From Chroococcidiopsidaceae cyanobacterium CP_BM_RX_35 (lineage in GTDB: Bacteria > Cyanobacteriota > Cyanobacteriia > Cyanobacteriales > Chroococcidiopsidaceae): a stretch of 23,407 nucleotides of DNA. The stretch is taken from the NCBI GenBank assembly GCA_019242465.1, contig JAFAVL010000236.1:1-23407 (forward strand). The letters are read 5' to 3'. Under the pieces are notes generated by a model. The model made no database searches. It was not told where the DNA came from and saw nothing but the letters and a program-made list of their open reading frames with translations. Every line of letters starts with the position of its first letter. Within the stretch, counting starts at the first letter, position 1. The position numbers and the translations under genes were made by a program. Below are positions 8,006-15,761 of the stretch, piece after piece.

Positions 8006-8236
8006 CTCCTTTGAAATCTGTCTTAACGTTGCTCGATTCCACTGTTGACTATAGGTGACGATCAGAACAAGCAAGGCGCAAAGATTGCCCACGAATAAAA
8101 CATTGCACAGTGAAATCGGGTTTTGACCATTGGTAGCATGCTGAGCACCAATCTCTGTTAGCTTGCGGGTCACAACACTAGAAGCGCTAAAGATCAAAAT
8201 CGCAAGCCAAAGGTAGAGTTGCCCTGCAATTCTGTG
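8006..8236 (-). pseudogene. EamA/DMT transporter fragment, paralogue of the gene at 16205
   Basis: The minus strand reads LYLWLAILIFSASSVVTRKL and on through NPISLCNVLFVGNLCALLVL to TLRQISKE. It aligns without gaps to the first 85 or so residues of the complete transporter at 16205-17260 (LWLAVIIFAASNSVTRKI, NPISFCNVLFVGNLCALVVL, TFRQFSLK). It covers only the first two membrane helices, lacks a start codon (TGA directly upstream) and runs into unrelated sequence. The copies differ at many third positions, so this is an old remnant rather than a recent duplication. Confidence 0.85.
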
Positions 8237-8256
8237 GCTCGATCAAAGTAGATGTC

Positions 8257-9165
8257 CTAACTCACCTCCCAATCAGGCGGAGCGCGAAATCGCTCAACTA
8301 AAAAATCGACAAAAACCTGGGTTTTGGCAGGAGTGTATCGCCCGATGCCCAACACTGCAAAAATATCAGTGGCTGGGGATTTCCAATCATCCAGCACTGT
8401 TACTAGTTGTCCAGTTCTGAGCGCGTCTCCCACAATGAACGTTGCCATCAGCCCAATTCCACACCCTCCTAACACCGCTTGATACAATGCTTCTCCATCA
8501 TCAACCCTAAGCCTACCTTTAACGGGTACCGAAATCCGTTGGTTTTGGCGCGACAAGTGCCAGATATCTCCGGCCGCAAGTCGCGAGAAGTTTAAACAAC
8601 TGTGCTGTGCTAACTCCTTTGGCGATTGAGGTGAACCGTACTTTTGCAGATAGGCAGGTGAAGCGCATAAAACGCGGCGGTTGGGAGCTAACCGACGCAC
8701 AACGAGTTGAGAATCCTGAACCTGACCGATGCGAATGGCAACATCGAGCCATTCTTCCAGGATGTCCACGAATCGATCTGTGAACGAGAGGTCGAGATCA
8801 ATCTGAGGGTAACGATCGAGAAATTCAGGCAGGACAGGCGCAATCTGCCGTTGTCCAAAAATCACAGGTAGCGTCACCCGCAGCAACCCACGCGGCTCTG
8901 TACTCAAGTGTGAGATGAGCGCATCCGCCTGATCTAGTTTTGCCAATACTTCTTGGCAGTGAGATACATACACAATTCCCGCTTCGGTCAGTGCCACCCG
9001 GCGCGTGTTGCGGTTGAACAACCGCACGCCTAATCGCTTTTCTAAGCGTCGGATGCGGCGACTCAGTGCAGAGGGATCGACTTGTAAGCTATCAGCCGCT
9101 TCCACAAAGCTCAGCTTTTGCGCCACCGCTACAAAACTTTGAATTAACTCAAATCGATCATCCAT
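8257..9165 (-). CDS. LysR-family transcriptional regulator
   Basis: A 302-residue LTTR with an N-terminal winged helix-turn-helix (FVEAADSLQVDPSALSRRI, then RLEKRLGVRLFNRNTRRV). The periplasmic-binding-protein-like effector domain opens LRVTLPVIFGQRQIAPVLPE and has the typical CrgA/DmlR-type pattern. Full length and intact. It is transcribed divergently from the Gfo/Idh/MocA gene across a 246-bp gap, the classical arrangement for an LTTR that controls its neighbour and itself. A gapped inverted repeat ATGAG...CTCAT in the gap (about 9184-9213) might be part of its binding site, but this is weak. The inducer is unknown. Confidence 0.93.
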   Translation of the reverse strand: MDDRFELIQSFVAVAQKLSFVEAADSLQVDPSALSRRIRRLEKRLGVRLFNRNTRRVALTEAGIVYVSHCQEVLAKLDQADALISHLSTEPRGLLRVTLPVIFGQRQIAPVLPEFLDRYPQIDLDLSFTDRFVDILEEWLDVAIRIGQVQDSQLVVRRLAPNRRVLCASPAYLQKYGSPQSPKELAQHSCLNFSRLAAGDIWHLSRQNQRISVPVKGRLRVDDGEALYQAVLGGCGIGLMATFIVGDALRTGQLVTVLDDWKSPATDIFAVLGIGRYTPAKTQVFVDFLVERFRAPPDWEVS

Positions 9166-9317
9166 TTCAGTGATCGCTCTTTGCGATGAGTACAGAAATT
9201 AAGGTAGCTCATGCATGAATGTATTGCAAAAATCGCTGATTATTGATTTTGTAGTAACAATTATACTCAACCTATATCGCTCGGTTCAGACAGATTGGTG
9301 TTCAGGAGGGTGTCCTC

Positions 9318-9407
9318 ATGAACGCGATCACTCTCGGAATTTCTCAAGAGCGGAAGCTCAGCCAACAAAAGCTGAGGCTCGCTCGGCAATCACTACCAAG
9401 AGGATAG
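9318..9407 (+). CDS. Possible 29-residue leader ORF
   Basis: A small ORF (starting MNAITLGISQ, basic, ending SLPRG) is preceded by a perfect Shine-Dalgarno AGGAGG at 9304-9309, eight bases before its ATG. Its stop lies four bases before the ATG of the oxidoreductase. Strong SD plus tight spacing suggest it is translated and coupled to the next gene, either as a leader peptide or as the remains of a longer gene. No family recognised. The overlapping ORF at 9215-9415 in another frame has no such signals. Confidence 0.35.
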   Translation: MNAITLGISQERKLSQQKLRLARQSLPRG

Positions 9408-9411
9408 GATT

Positions 9412-10455
9412 ATGACAAAACCTTTACGTGTCGGAATTATCGGTGCTAGCGCGAATCGCGGCTGGGCAAAGGAGTCACATGTCGTCGCAGTTCAGAAGCT
9501 TACAGGATTGGAACTTGCGGCGGTCGCGACGCATAGACAAGAGACCGCCGACGCAGCCGCCAAAGCCTTCGGTGCCAAGTCAGCCTACGGTAATGCAGCA
9601 GACCTGATCCGAGATCCCAACGTTGACCTTGTAGCGGTTTGCGTCAGGGTGCCCGACCATCGCGAGCTGGTGTTAGGCGCTCTCGCGGCCGGCAAGCACA
9701 TCTACTGCGAGTGGCCGCTCGGTCGCAACCTCACCGAGACCGAGGAAATTGCGGCAGCTGCGCACAATGCCGGAGTCCACGTGGCGATCGGGCTTCAGGC
9801 GCGAATGAACCCCGCCGCGCATCGCGCCCGCGATCTTGTCGCGTCGGCTGCGATCGGTCGGGTGCTCAGCGCCCGGCTTTACTCCAGCACGGGCGCTTTC
9901 GGTCGGAAAATGGCGGCGGCAGATGCCTACCTGGAGAACGCCGAAAACGGTGCCACCCTCGTAACGATTCACGGCGGTCATGCGCTGGATCTTGCCATCA
10001 TGGTGCTGGGTCAGCTTAAAGACGTGAGTGCGCTGACCACAACCCAGTACCCCGAAATCCAAGTTGGCGACGACTCGAAGCCGCAAGCGCGATCAATTCC
10101 CGATCACCTACTCGTGCAAGCGCACCTTGCTAGTGGCGGGGCGTTGTCGATCGAAGTGGCGGGCGGTCGCCCCCCTGAGTCACCGTTTCGCTTGGAAGTG
10201 GTTGGAGAAACGGGCATTCTCGCGCTAGACGGAGGCGCGGTCAGGGGATTTCCAACAGGTCGCCTCCGCCTGTCGCTGAATGGTCAGGCTCAGTCGATCG
10301 ACGATAGCGAGATGGGAGCGATGCCAGACACAGCCGCCAATGTCGCGGGACTCTATGCCGCCCTTCGCGATGACATCACCCACGGAAGTGCGATCGTGCC
10401 CGACTTTACTCATGCAGTTCACCTGTCGCGGCTAGTTGACGACGTGCAGTCGTAG
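9412..10455 (+). CDS. Gfo/Idh/MocA-family protein, Gal80-like
   Basis: This 347-residue protein has an N-terminal Rossmann fold (VGIIGAS at 7-13, then VVAVQKLTGLELAAVATH) and a C-terminal oxidoreductase-like beta-sheet domain. The family EKP motif, whose lysine is catalytic in inositol and glucose-fructose dehydrogenases, reads EWP here (CEWPLG, residues 99-104). This is the pattern of the Gal80-like branch, so classical dehydrogenase activity is doubtful although NAD(P) binding is expected. An AAGAGGATAG ribosome site precedes the ATG. The gene is visibly GC-richer than its neighbours with proteobacteria-like codon use, suggesting acquisition. It is probably controlled by the divergent LysR regulator. 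Confidence 0.88.
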   Translation: MTKPLRVGIIGASANRGWAKESHVVAVQKLTGLELAAVATHRQETADAAAKAFGAKSAYGNAADLIRDPNVDLVAVCVRVPDHRELVLGALAAGKHIYCEWPLGRNLTETEEIAAAAHNAGVHVAIGLQARMNPAAHRARDLVASAAIGRVLSARLYSSTGAFGRKMAAADAYLENAENGATLVTIHGGHALDLAIMVLGQLKDVSALTTTQYPEIQVGDDSKPQARSIPDHLLVQAHLASGGALSIEVAGGRPPESPFRLEVVGETGILALDGGAVRGFPTGRLRLSLNGQAQSIDDSEMGAMPDTAANVAGLYAALRDDITHGSAIVPDFTHAVHLSRLVDDVQS

Positions 10456-10466
10456 GCATAGACAGG

Positions 10467-10495
10467 GGTTGTGTTGCAGAAACTGATTGAGGACA
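10467..10495 (+). repeat. 29-bp IS-end-like motif, copy A
   Basis: The stretch beginning GGTTGTGTTGCA matches the reverse complement of 15959-15987 at 25 of 29 positions. A shorter relative lies at 20175-20196 (minus). The sequence resembles IS6-type terminal repeats (GGTTCTGTTGCAAA), but no transposase is attached. It lies just after the stop of the Gfo/Idh/MocA gene. Confidence 0.5.
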
Positions 10496-10568
10496 AACGA
10501 TCGATCCTTCTCACAACCCATTTTTGTTTGGGGGAAGGGTAGGTTGTTGAGCTAAAAGTTATACAAAC

Positions 10569-10730
10569 CTAAACTTTTGTATCCTTTTCTGCCCTAGCTA
10601 GACGCTCAATTACATCACTCAAGCTAATTGCGTCCAGCTCTGCTTGCCTTCGTCTCAACCACCTCACTGCTGTCTTGGTTAGCGTTAAGCTAACTTTCTT
10701 CTTTTCCTCGTCGTATAAGTTCTTCGCCAT
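10569..10730 (-). CDS. Ribbon-helix-helix-like small DNA-binding protein
   Basis: From the ATG at 10730 the protein is 53 residues: KKKVSLTLTKTAVRWLRRRQ followed by SLSDVIERLAR. This is the beta-strand, helix, helix layout of CopG/Arc-type ribbon-helix-helix proteins. An upstream start at 10754 would add eight residues without family character. It is divergent from the integrase at 10766. Such proteins act as antitoxins or repressors of their own or a neighbouring gene; a role in controlling the integrase is possible but unproven. Terminal sequence and length look complete. Confidence 0.7.
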   Translation of the reverse strand: MAKNLYDEEKKKVSLTLTKTAVRWLRRRQAELDAISLSDVIERLARAEKDTKV

Positions 10731-10765
10731 CCGCTCTGGTCTTAGCCACACCACTGCCGCTCACA

Positions 10766-11497
10766 ATGCACCCAGCAGAGGTGTACTTGGCAGGGTTGGG
10801 ACCCGGTTCGAGGCGGACGATACGCTCTGCGCTCAACGCGATCGCATCGATGCTCACTAGTGGGACATGTGATGCGAGAACCTTGGATTGGTCAGCTTTG
10901 CGCTATCAGCACACGGCGGTGGTCAGGGCGGTCTTGATGGAGAAATACAGTCCAGCGATGGCTAATAAGATGTTGTGTGCCTTACGCCGGACTTTGAAAG
11001 AAGCGCGACGACGGCTAAGGTCGATGGCAGCGGAGGACTATGACCGGGCTGTAGATATTGCCTCGATTAAGGGAACGAGATTGCTGCGGGGACGGGCACT
11101 CTCTGATGAAGAACTGGTGGAGGTGTTGATGGAAGCTTGTACCAGCGACCCGACACTGGTGGGAGTCAGGGATGCGGCGATGCTGGCGATTTTGATGGTC
11201 GGATTACGACGTTCTGAAGTGGTAAATCTTGATCTGAAAGACTTCAGGAGCTTTCACGTCATAGACTTTGAGAGTGTCTCTGTTTACAACCTCTTGAGAA
11301 CTGACAGAAACTTTCTCTACTACAAGCCGCAATTCGTAGTCTATCGCACTCTTCTGGTTTTGGCTTTCCTGTCTCGTCTCTCCTGGCTGCCGCAGCTGCC
11401 AGCGTTTTTCAACGTTGCGTTGCCGATTTCTATACCAACTGCGACGAGAGCGACAAACTTTTGGATTCCTGCAATTATCACCATTCTTGCCATGTAG
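10766..11497 (+). pseudogene. Tyrosine recombinase/integrase, truncated
   Basis: Residues 1-160 match a family of phage-type integrases: LDWSALRYQHTAVVRAVL, an SPAMANKMLCALRRTLKEA core-binding region, then AMLAILMVGLRRSEVVNLDL with the first catalytic arginine (box I). At about 11245 the similarity ends. The remaining 84 residues are read from the opposite strand of another gene. The catalytic lysine, HxxR and tyrosine region are absent, so recombination activity is lost. The RHH gene lies divergent upstream. The reading frame is open only by chance after the junction. Confidence 0.8.
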
Positions 11498-11563
11498 CTC
11501 TCTGACTTCAGCCATGGGGAGTTGAGGGCAGGTAATGCAATCTTTAGGAGCAGTGCGGGGCAT
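11204..11563 (-). pseudogene. Conserved hypothetical protein, C-terminally cut
   Basis: Starting at the ATG at 11563, the protein opens MPRTAPKDCITCPQLPMAEV and continues ELHGKNGDNCRNPKVCRSRRSWYRNRQRNVEKR. I recall this N-terminus from cyanobacterial hypothetical proteins. Paired cysteines (CITC, then C...C) could bind a metal. After about YDVKAPEV the sequence enters the integrase gene in antisense (junction near 11245) and stops at 11204, so the C-terminal part is probably missing. Function unknown. Confidence 0.5.
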
Positions 11564-11577
11564 GGCGATCGCATCCA

Positions 11578-12144
11578 TCAAGAAAACAACCTGGCAACAT
11601 GGAAAGAAAAGCCAGGAAGCAGGGGACTTGTCAATTCATCCTGAGAAAATAGAGTTGCCACCAATCGTAGGGAAGCCCCGTCGCGGCGATAGACTTCAAG
11701 CTGTTGCGCTTCCCAGTCAATCAGCCAATATTCTTGAACGCCTCTAGCAGAATAGAGCCTCAGTTTGAGATCGCGGTCACGCCGCTGGTTTGCAGCTCCA
11801 GAAGAAAGGACTTCAACAATCAACTCTGGTGCGGCAGTAAGATGCCCAGCATCATCTAGCAACAATGCCAAACGTTTGTGACTAGCCCAAGCGACGTCAG
11901 GAATGACATTATCAGCATCAGAGAAAATCAAGCCGGGAGCCGGAACAGTTTCACCCAGATGAGTTGATTGTGACCAAATATCGAGAGCAGTATTAATTCT
12001 GCCAGCAGCTTTTTGGTGTTTCCAGTGAGGGGCTCTGGTCACGAGTAACTCCCCCTCAATAATCTCGTAGCGATCACCATTGTCAGGCAGCAGTTCTAGA
12101 TCTCTAGTAGTCCAGCGAAAGGGCTCTGTGATTGGCTGGGTCAT
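11578..12144 (-). CDS. Uma2-family putative endonuclease (DUF820)
   Basis: A 188-residue protein with the Uma2 pattern: DRYEIIEGELLVTRAP, GRINTALDIW, NVIPDVAWAS, ELIVEVLSSG, RDLKLRLYSARGVQEYWLID. The PD-(D/E)xK nuclease residues are in place (Asp83, Glu111, Lys127). Uma2 proteins are extremely abundant in cyanobacteria and their substrates are not established. Full length, started by ATG, apparently a single gene. Its promoter should lie in 12145-12263, shared with the divergent DUF433-type remnant. Confidence 0.93.
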   Translation of the reverse strand: MTQPITEPFRWTTRDLELLPDNGDRYEIIEGELLVTRAPHWKHQKAAGRINTALDIWSQSTHLGETVPAPGLIFSDADNVIPDVAWASHKRLALLLDDAGHLTAAPELIVEVLSSGAANQRRDRDLKLRLYSARGVQEYWLIDWEAQQLEVYRRDGASLRLVATLFSQDELTSPLLPGFSFHVARLFS

Positions 12145-12263
12145 GAGAAGCCTACTGATACTGTATTGCCCTAATTGTAAAGCTTTTAATTATTCTTCTA
12201 AAAAAGAAAGAACTGGACAACAATTTTAGTCTGACTTTAGTCTAATAATCGTTTCCCCTGCTG

Positions 12264-12446
12264 ATGTTAGAACAGGTCTATGGAGCTATTGCTTTTTATT
12301 TGGCAAATCGTCCTCTAGTTGAGGATTACCTAGCCGAAGCAGATGCAGAGTTCTCTCAACTCCAGCAATCCCTAGCAACTGCCAACCCAATGCTTTATCA
12401 AAAGTTACGAGTAGTAACCGAGCGCAATTCTCCAGAAAGTGAATGA
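12264..12446 (+). pseudogene. DUF433-type antitoxin, C-terminal remnant
   Basis: The peptide EQVYGAIAFYLANRPLVEDYLAE is the characteristic C-terminal part of cyanobacterial DUF433 proteins, which usually pair with a DUF5615 PIN-like protein. The N-terminal winged-helix half is not found upstream, although an ATG is present at the first residue shown. Its stop overlaps the ATG of the next gene (ATGA), as in intact pairs. Translation is possible, but the protein would lack its DNA-binding part. Confidence 0.6.
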
Positions 12447-12493
12447 GCGTTCGATTTCAGGCAGATGCAGATTTGGATCAGGAGGTTCAGTAG
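12443..12493 (+). pseudogene. DUF5615 PIN-like toxin, first 16 codons only
   Basis: The ORF reads MSVRFQADADLDQEVQ and then stops. Cyanobacterial DUF5615 PIN-like proteins begin with very similar sequence (RFQADADLNQ), and the gene keeps the 4-bp overlap with its DUF433 partner. The rest has been replaced by the 3' end of the P450 gene, which is read from the other strand and ends at 12487. It is therefore a rearrangement scar. Confidence 0.6.
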
Positions 12494-13890
12494 TGTGCCA
12501 CCCGTGGGCTCGAAGAGCGTTGGCGACTGCCAGTGACAATCATTTGCAGTTGATCGGACGGTGCGACCGTCAAGCCGCGACGTATCGGCTGAATCGGTTT
12601 GGAGTTCACCAGAGCGAAGTCTAGGCTTGACAAGAGTTTAAATAACACTAACTTCATCTCAAATAGTGCGAAGGCAGAACCAATACACCGACGATTGCCC
12701 CCACCAAACGGCAAATACTCATAAGGCGAAAACTGCCGCTCGAAAAACCGCTCAGGTCTAAATTGCTTCGGCTCTGGGTAGACGGCGGAGCGGTGGTGAG
12801 CTAGGTAAATCGAAGGCATGATCACCGTACCGGGTTCTAGCGAATAGCCTGCCACATTCAGCGGCTGCTTGACCACACGCGGAAAAGCGCTGATGGCGAT
12901 CGGGTAGAGACGGAGGGTTTCCTGACAGACAGCACTGAGGTAGGGAAGCCGAGCGATCGTAACCGGATCAGGGGCGACATTCAGCGCATCTATTTCTGCT
13001 AACAGCTTGGTGTGAACTTCAGGCGAATAGACACTCCAGTACAATGCCCAAGCCAAAGCAGATGCCGTCGTTTCGTGTCCAGCAAACAATAGCGTGATTA
13101 ACTCATCTCGCAATTCAATGTCACTCAGCTGTTGTCCTTCAGGGTCACGAGCCGCCATCAGCAGTGCCAGGATCTCAGTTCTGCCCGCGTTGGGTTGACT
13201 ACGGCGCTCGGCAATCTCGGCATAGAGTAAGGCATCCACTTGCTGCCGGAGACGCAAAAACCGCCCCCAAGGACTCCAGGCTCCCCAGTCCTTCTGCAAG
13301 AACCGATAGAACAGGAACATGGCACCGACCGGGGAGCTGAAGCCATCCAGCATCTGACTAAGAACCTGCCGCAACTGGTCATGGCGCTGCCCAGCTTCAA
13401 GACCAAACACAGCTTGCAGAATCACTTGCAAGGAAATCGACTGCATGGCAGGACGCACCGCAAAGGTTGTTCCAATCGTCCACGGGCTCATCACTTGCCC
13501 TGTAATTTTCTGGATGACCTGAGCGTAAGAGCGCATTCGATCGCCGTGGAAGGGTGGCATCAACAGCTGCCGCTGGCGTTGGTGAGCTTCGCCTTCGAGC
13601 AAGACAATGCCATGCTCACCCAATAGCACTCTAAGAATTTGATTGCCCCGTCCAGCGCTCAGTTGCTCAGGTTTAGCCGTGAAAAGCGCTTCGAGGGCTT
13701 CAGGGCTGCTGAAGTAGACCAAGGCAGGTTTGGAGTCAGGCGGAGACACCCGATAATCATCACCATAGGCTTGAGTGCGAGCCTCTAATGTTTCTAGTGG
13801 ACGGAACAGAAACCGCAGCCCCCAGAGGCGGCGCTGCCAGAGGGAAGTTTTGGGAGGACCGTTCAGCGAGCGAGGGGAAGTGTCAGCCAT
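12487..13890 (-). CDS. Cytochrome P450, CYP110-like
   Basis: A complete 467-residue P450. The I-helix oxygen-binding motif is AGHETT (270-275), the K-helix ETLR (324-327), the PERF motif lies at 379-382 and the heme loop FGGGNRRCIG carries the axial ligand Cys402. The opening (PPKTSLWQRRLWGLRFLFRP) and overall pattern fit the CYP110 family typical of cyanobacteria, whose members oxidise fatty acids, alkanes or terpenoids. There is no N-terminal membrane anchor beyond a short hydrophobic stretch. It stands alone, so its ferredoxin partner is encoded elsewhere. The last ten or so residues (RQRSSSPRVAHY) lie at a recombination junction and may differ from the native tail. Confidence 0.94.
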   Translation of the reverse strand: MADTSPRSLNGPPKTSLWQRRLWGLRFLFRPLETLEARTQAYGDDYRVSPPDSKPALVYFSSPEALEALFTAKPEQLSAGRGNQILRVLLGEHGIVLLEGEAHQRQRQLLMPPFHGDRMRSYAQVIQKITGQVMSPWTIGTTFAVRPAMQSISLQVILQAVFGLEAGQRHDQLRQVLSQMLDGFSSPVGAMFLFYRFLQKDWGAWSPWGRFLRLRQQVDALLYAEIAERRSQPNAGRTEILALLMAARDPEGQQLSDIELRDELITLLFAGHETTASALAWALYWSVYSPEVHTKLLAEIDALNVAPDPVTIARLPYLSAVCQETLRLYPIAISAFPRVVKQPLNVAGYSLEPGTVIMPSIYLAHHRSAVYPEPKQFRPERFFERQFSPYEYLPFGGGNRRCIGSAFALFEMKLVLFKLLSSLDFALVNSKPIQPIRRGLTVAPSDQLQMIVTGSRQRSSSPRVAHY

Positions 13891-14047
13891 GATTCAGAGT
13901 GAGTCTGTCAGACTGTGGCTTAGGTCAAAGGGTGCTTCTTCATGTTAACCAGCAATCAGTGGGCAACTTGATCCTGAGACGAGCACCTAAGCTCTAGGGT
14001 TGAGCTTTTGTAGCAGCAGCCATGATTTTCTGCTGTCGAGCGTGCGC

Positions 14048-14356
14048 TCACCGAAGATGTTTCTGTAGACAATCCGTTAAATCTTGTGCAAGGGAGAAAT
14101 CCAGCAACGCTTCCCCCAACTCCTCCAGTTATGCAACAGGAAGCTGCTGGAGCTGTGATTGGGCAAAGCCCACGCTTCGCGAACGCACCTCTGGGCTAAC
14201 CTGACCGAGCCGACGTGCTAGCAGACGCAGGACTAGGGTTGCTCCTTCTCGCTGCTGCCCCTCTTGGAGGATTTCCTGATAGATAACTGAGAAAAATTTG
14301 TAATTAGTCACCGCAACCAGCAAAGGTAGTTGAGAATTGGGGTAATTGGCAGACAC
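14048..14356 (-). pseudogene. DUF4351 (Rpn/PD-(D/E)xK-type protein) C-terminal remnant
   Basis: The minus strand reads YQEILQEGQQREGATLVLRL, then LARRLGQVSPEVRS, and after an in-frame TAA (14129-14131) LEELGEALLDFS. This is the DUF4351 tail of cyanobacterial Rpn-type putative nucleases. Between the two parts lies a short palindromic phrase with GGGCAAAGCCC (14161-14171) and a TTCGCGAA core that is common in cyanobacterial repeats and adds foreign residues. The catalytic N-terminal domain is absent, so the gene is dead. Confidence 0.65.
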
Positions 14357-14373
14357 TACGGTTATAGATAATT

Positions 14374-14508
14374 TTAGGGAGCTTGGGAACGCTTACGGTA
14401 ATGATAGTAATAAGCTAGAGCTTGATGATGTCTGCGCTGGATATTCTCACAACTTCGACCGAGTAATCCCACCAACCTCGCCAGGGTAATTTCATTAACT
14501 TGAGCAGG
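14374..14508 (-). pseudogene. Possible coding scrap of unknown family
   Basis: A 44-codon open frame bounded by TGA (14509-14511) and TAA has protein-like composition (NEITLARLVGLLGRS, then a basic HYRKRSQAP end) but no start codon. I do not recognise it. It fills part of an otherwise gene-free stretch. Confidence 0.25.
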
Positions 14509-14610
14509 TCAAAATTCATCAATTCAGATCACGAATGAGATCAAGAAAGTTTGGTTCATCTTCTTAAGTTGACAATACCGTAGCACGAATATCGTTAGCG
14601 TCGTTCAATC

Positions 14611-14630
14611 CCTTTCCTTTTAAGGAAAGG
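14611..14630. terminator. Short perfect hairpin in a gene-free stretch
   Basis: CCTTTCCTT and AAGGAAAGG are 9-bp arms separated by TT. There is no T-run, so it is a weak candidate terminator or a piece of a dispersed repeat. The surrounding region 14509-14795 holds nothing else I can identify. Confidence 0.35.
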
Positions 14631-14871
14631 ATTCCCTAACCCCCGATAGAAATATCCCTGACCCCTCTAAATCCTGAGTGAGCTTAATTAAACTTGGATA
14701 GCGCTCATCAACTTCTGACTCTGCTCTCATGTTGCTCTAATATTTCAGCCAAAACTGGGAGTGATAATTATATGTGTTAGTCAAGTTATCTCTACTTGCT
14801 ACCAAGGAACGCTATTCATCCCATGGTGATATTTCACGAAGTTAACGTATCTAAAATTTTGGAAGATAATT

Positions 14872-15059
14872 ATGAATTGGAAAGTGCTGTGCTTGCTGGT
14901 TTGACACTCACTACTAGCCTGAGCGCCTGCTCCAGTAGCCCTGCCAGCACCGAGGTTGCTCCTAGCACGGCTCCCAGTGCTGCTAACAATAGTCAGCCAG
15001 GTAATGCGATGAGTGGTGATGCGATGACGAAACTGAGCATACTATCCGCCAGCTTCTAG
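14872..15059 (+). pseudogene. Lipoprotein (probable thioredoxin-like partner of CcdA), frameshifted and truncated
   Basis: An ATG at 14872 starts MNWKVLCLLV and then meets a stop. One base out of phase, the frame continues LTLTTSLSACSSSPASTEVA, which completes a signal peptide with an LSAC lipobox and a Ser/Ala-rich linker. The protein ends abruptly after GDAMTKLS at 15059. In cyanobacteria, such lipoprotein starts followed by a CXXC redoxin domain commonly lie directly before a CcdA-type gene, as here, but no redoxin domain remains. The pattern suggests one indel plus an internal deletion. Confidence 0.6.
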
Positions 15060-15068
15060 GTTAGGTGA

Positions 15069-15761
15069 ATGACGATTCCTACCCTATCAACTGGTCTGGC
15101 TCTATTGGGGGGAATCTTGACCGTGCTGTCCCCCTGTGTCTTACCTATCTTGCCAGTGCTAGTTGGTCGTTCATTCCAGTCCCATCGGTATGGTCCCATT
15201 GCTCTAATCGCAGGCTTGGTTGGAGGTTTTGCCTTAGTGGGCAGTCTGTTGGGGGTAACGGCAAGCTGGTTCGTGGAATTAGCTAGTGCGCTACGCACTG
15301 TAGCAATCGCCCTACTCCTGGTCATGGGTCTACTGGCAATTTTTCCAGAATGGAACTACCGCCTATTCAACCGCTTACAACTCGGGAAGTGGATTAAACA
15401 ACCCAATCAGGTAGGATTGCTCGGAGAGTTTTGGCTAGGAACCCAACTAGGTCTGCTTTGGACTCCCTGTGCCGGGCCAGTTTTGGGAAGTATTCTGGTC
15501 TTAGCAGCTGTCAAACATCAGGTGGCAAGTTCCTTCGCTCTGCTAGTTGCCTACGGTGTAGGAGCGGCATTGCCGTTGCTGGTAATCGCTTATGGAGGTC
15601 GGTTTTTGAGCCGAAAGTTATTGAGTATACGCTCTCATACTGCAGCTTTACAGCGAGTTGGAGGTGTGATGGTGGTGGCGACGGCGATCGCCATTCTCTT
15701 AGGTTGGGATATACGGGTACAGCTTTGGCTAGCTCCTTTGTTTCCAACTGCGCCGCTCTGA
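15069..15761 (+). CDS. CcdA/DsbD-like thiol-disulfide membrane protein
   Basis: A 230-residue protein with about six membrane helices. The two conserved cysteines of the CcdA family sit in LSPCVLP (Cys23) and TPCAGP (Cys134), each in a helix followed by proline. CcdA carries reducing equivalents from cytoplasmic thioredoxin across the membrane to periplasmic or lumenal redoxins, for cytochrome c maturation or protein repair. The ATG lies nine bases after the lipoprotein remnant, implying a former operon with its redoxin partner. Length and motifs are intact, so it may still serve another partner. Confidence 0.9.
   Translation: MTIPTLSTGLALLGGILTVLSPCVLPILPVLVGRSFQSHRYGPIALIAGLVGGFALVGSLLGVTASWFVELASALRTVAIALLLVMGLLAIFPEWNYRLFNRLQLGKWIKQPNQVGLLGEFWLGTQLGLLWTPCAGPVLGSILVLAAVKHQVASSFALLVAYGVGAALPLLVIAYGGRFLSRKLLSIRSHTAALQRVGGVMVVATAIAILLGWDIRVQLWLAPLFPTAPL

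Noticed and set aside
9215..9415. ORF of 66 codons between the LysR and Gfo/Idh/MocA genes
   Set aside because: It has no ribosome site and overlaps a short ORF with a perfect SD; no protein family was recognised.
14022..14204. Cysteine-rich ORF on the plus strand
   Set aside because: It is antisense to the DUF4351 remnant, whose family match explains the open frame.
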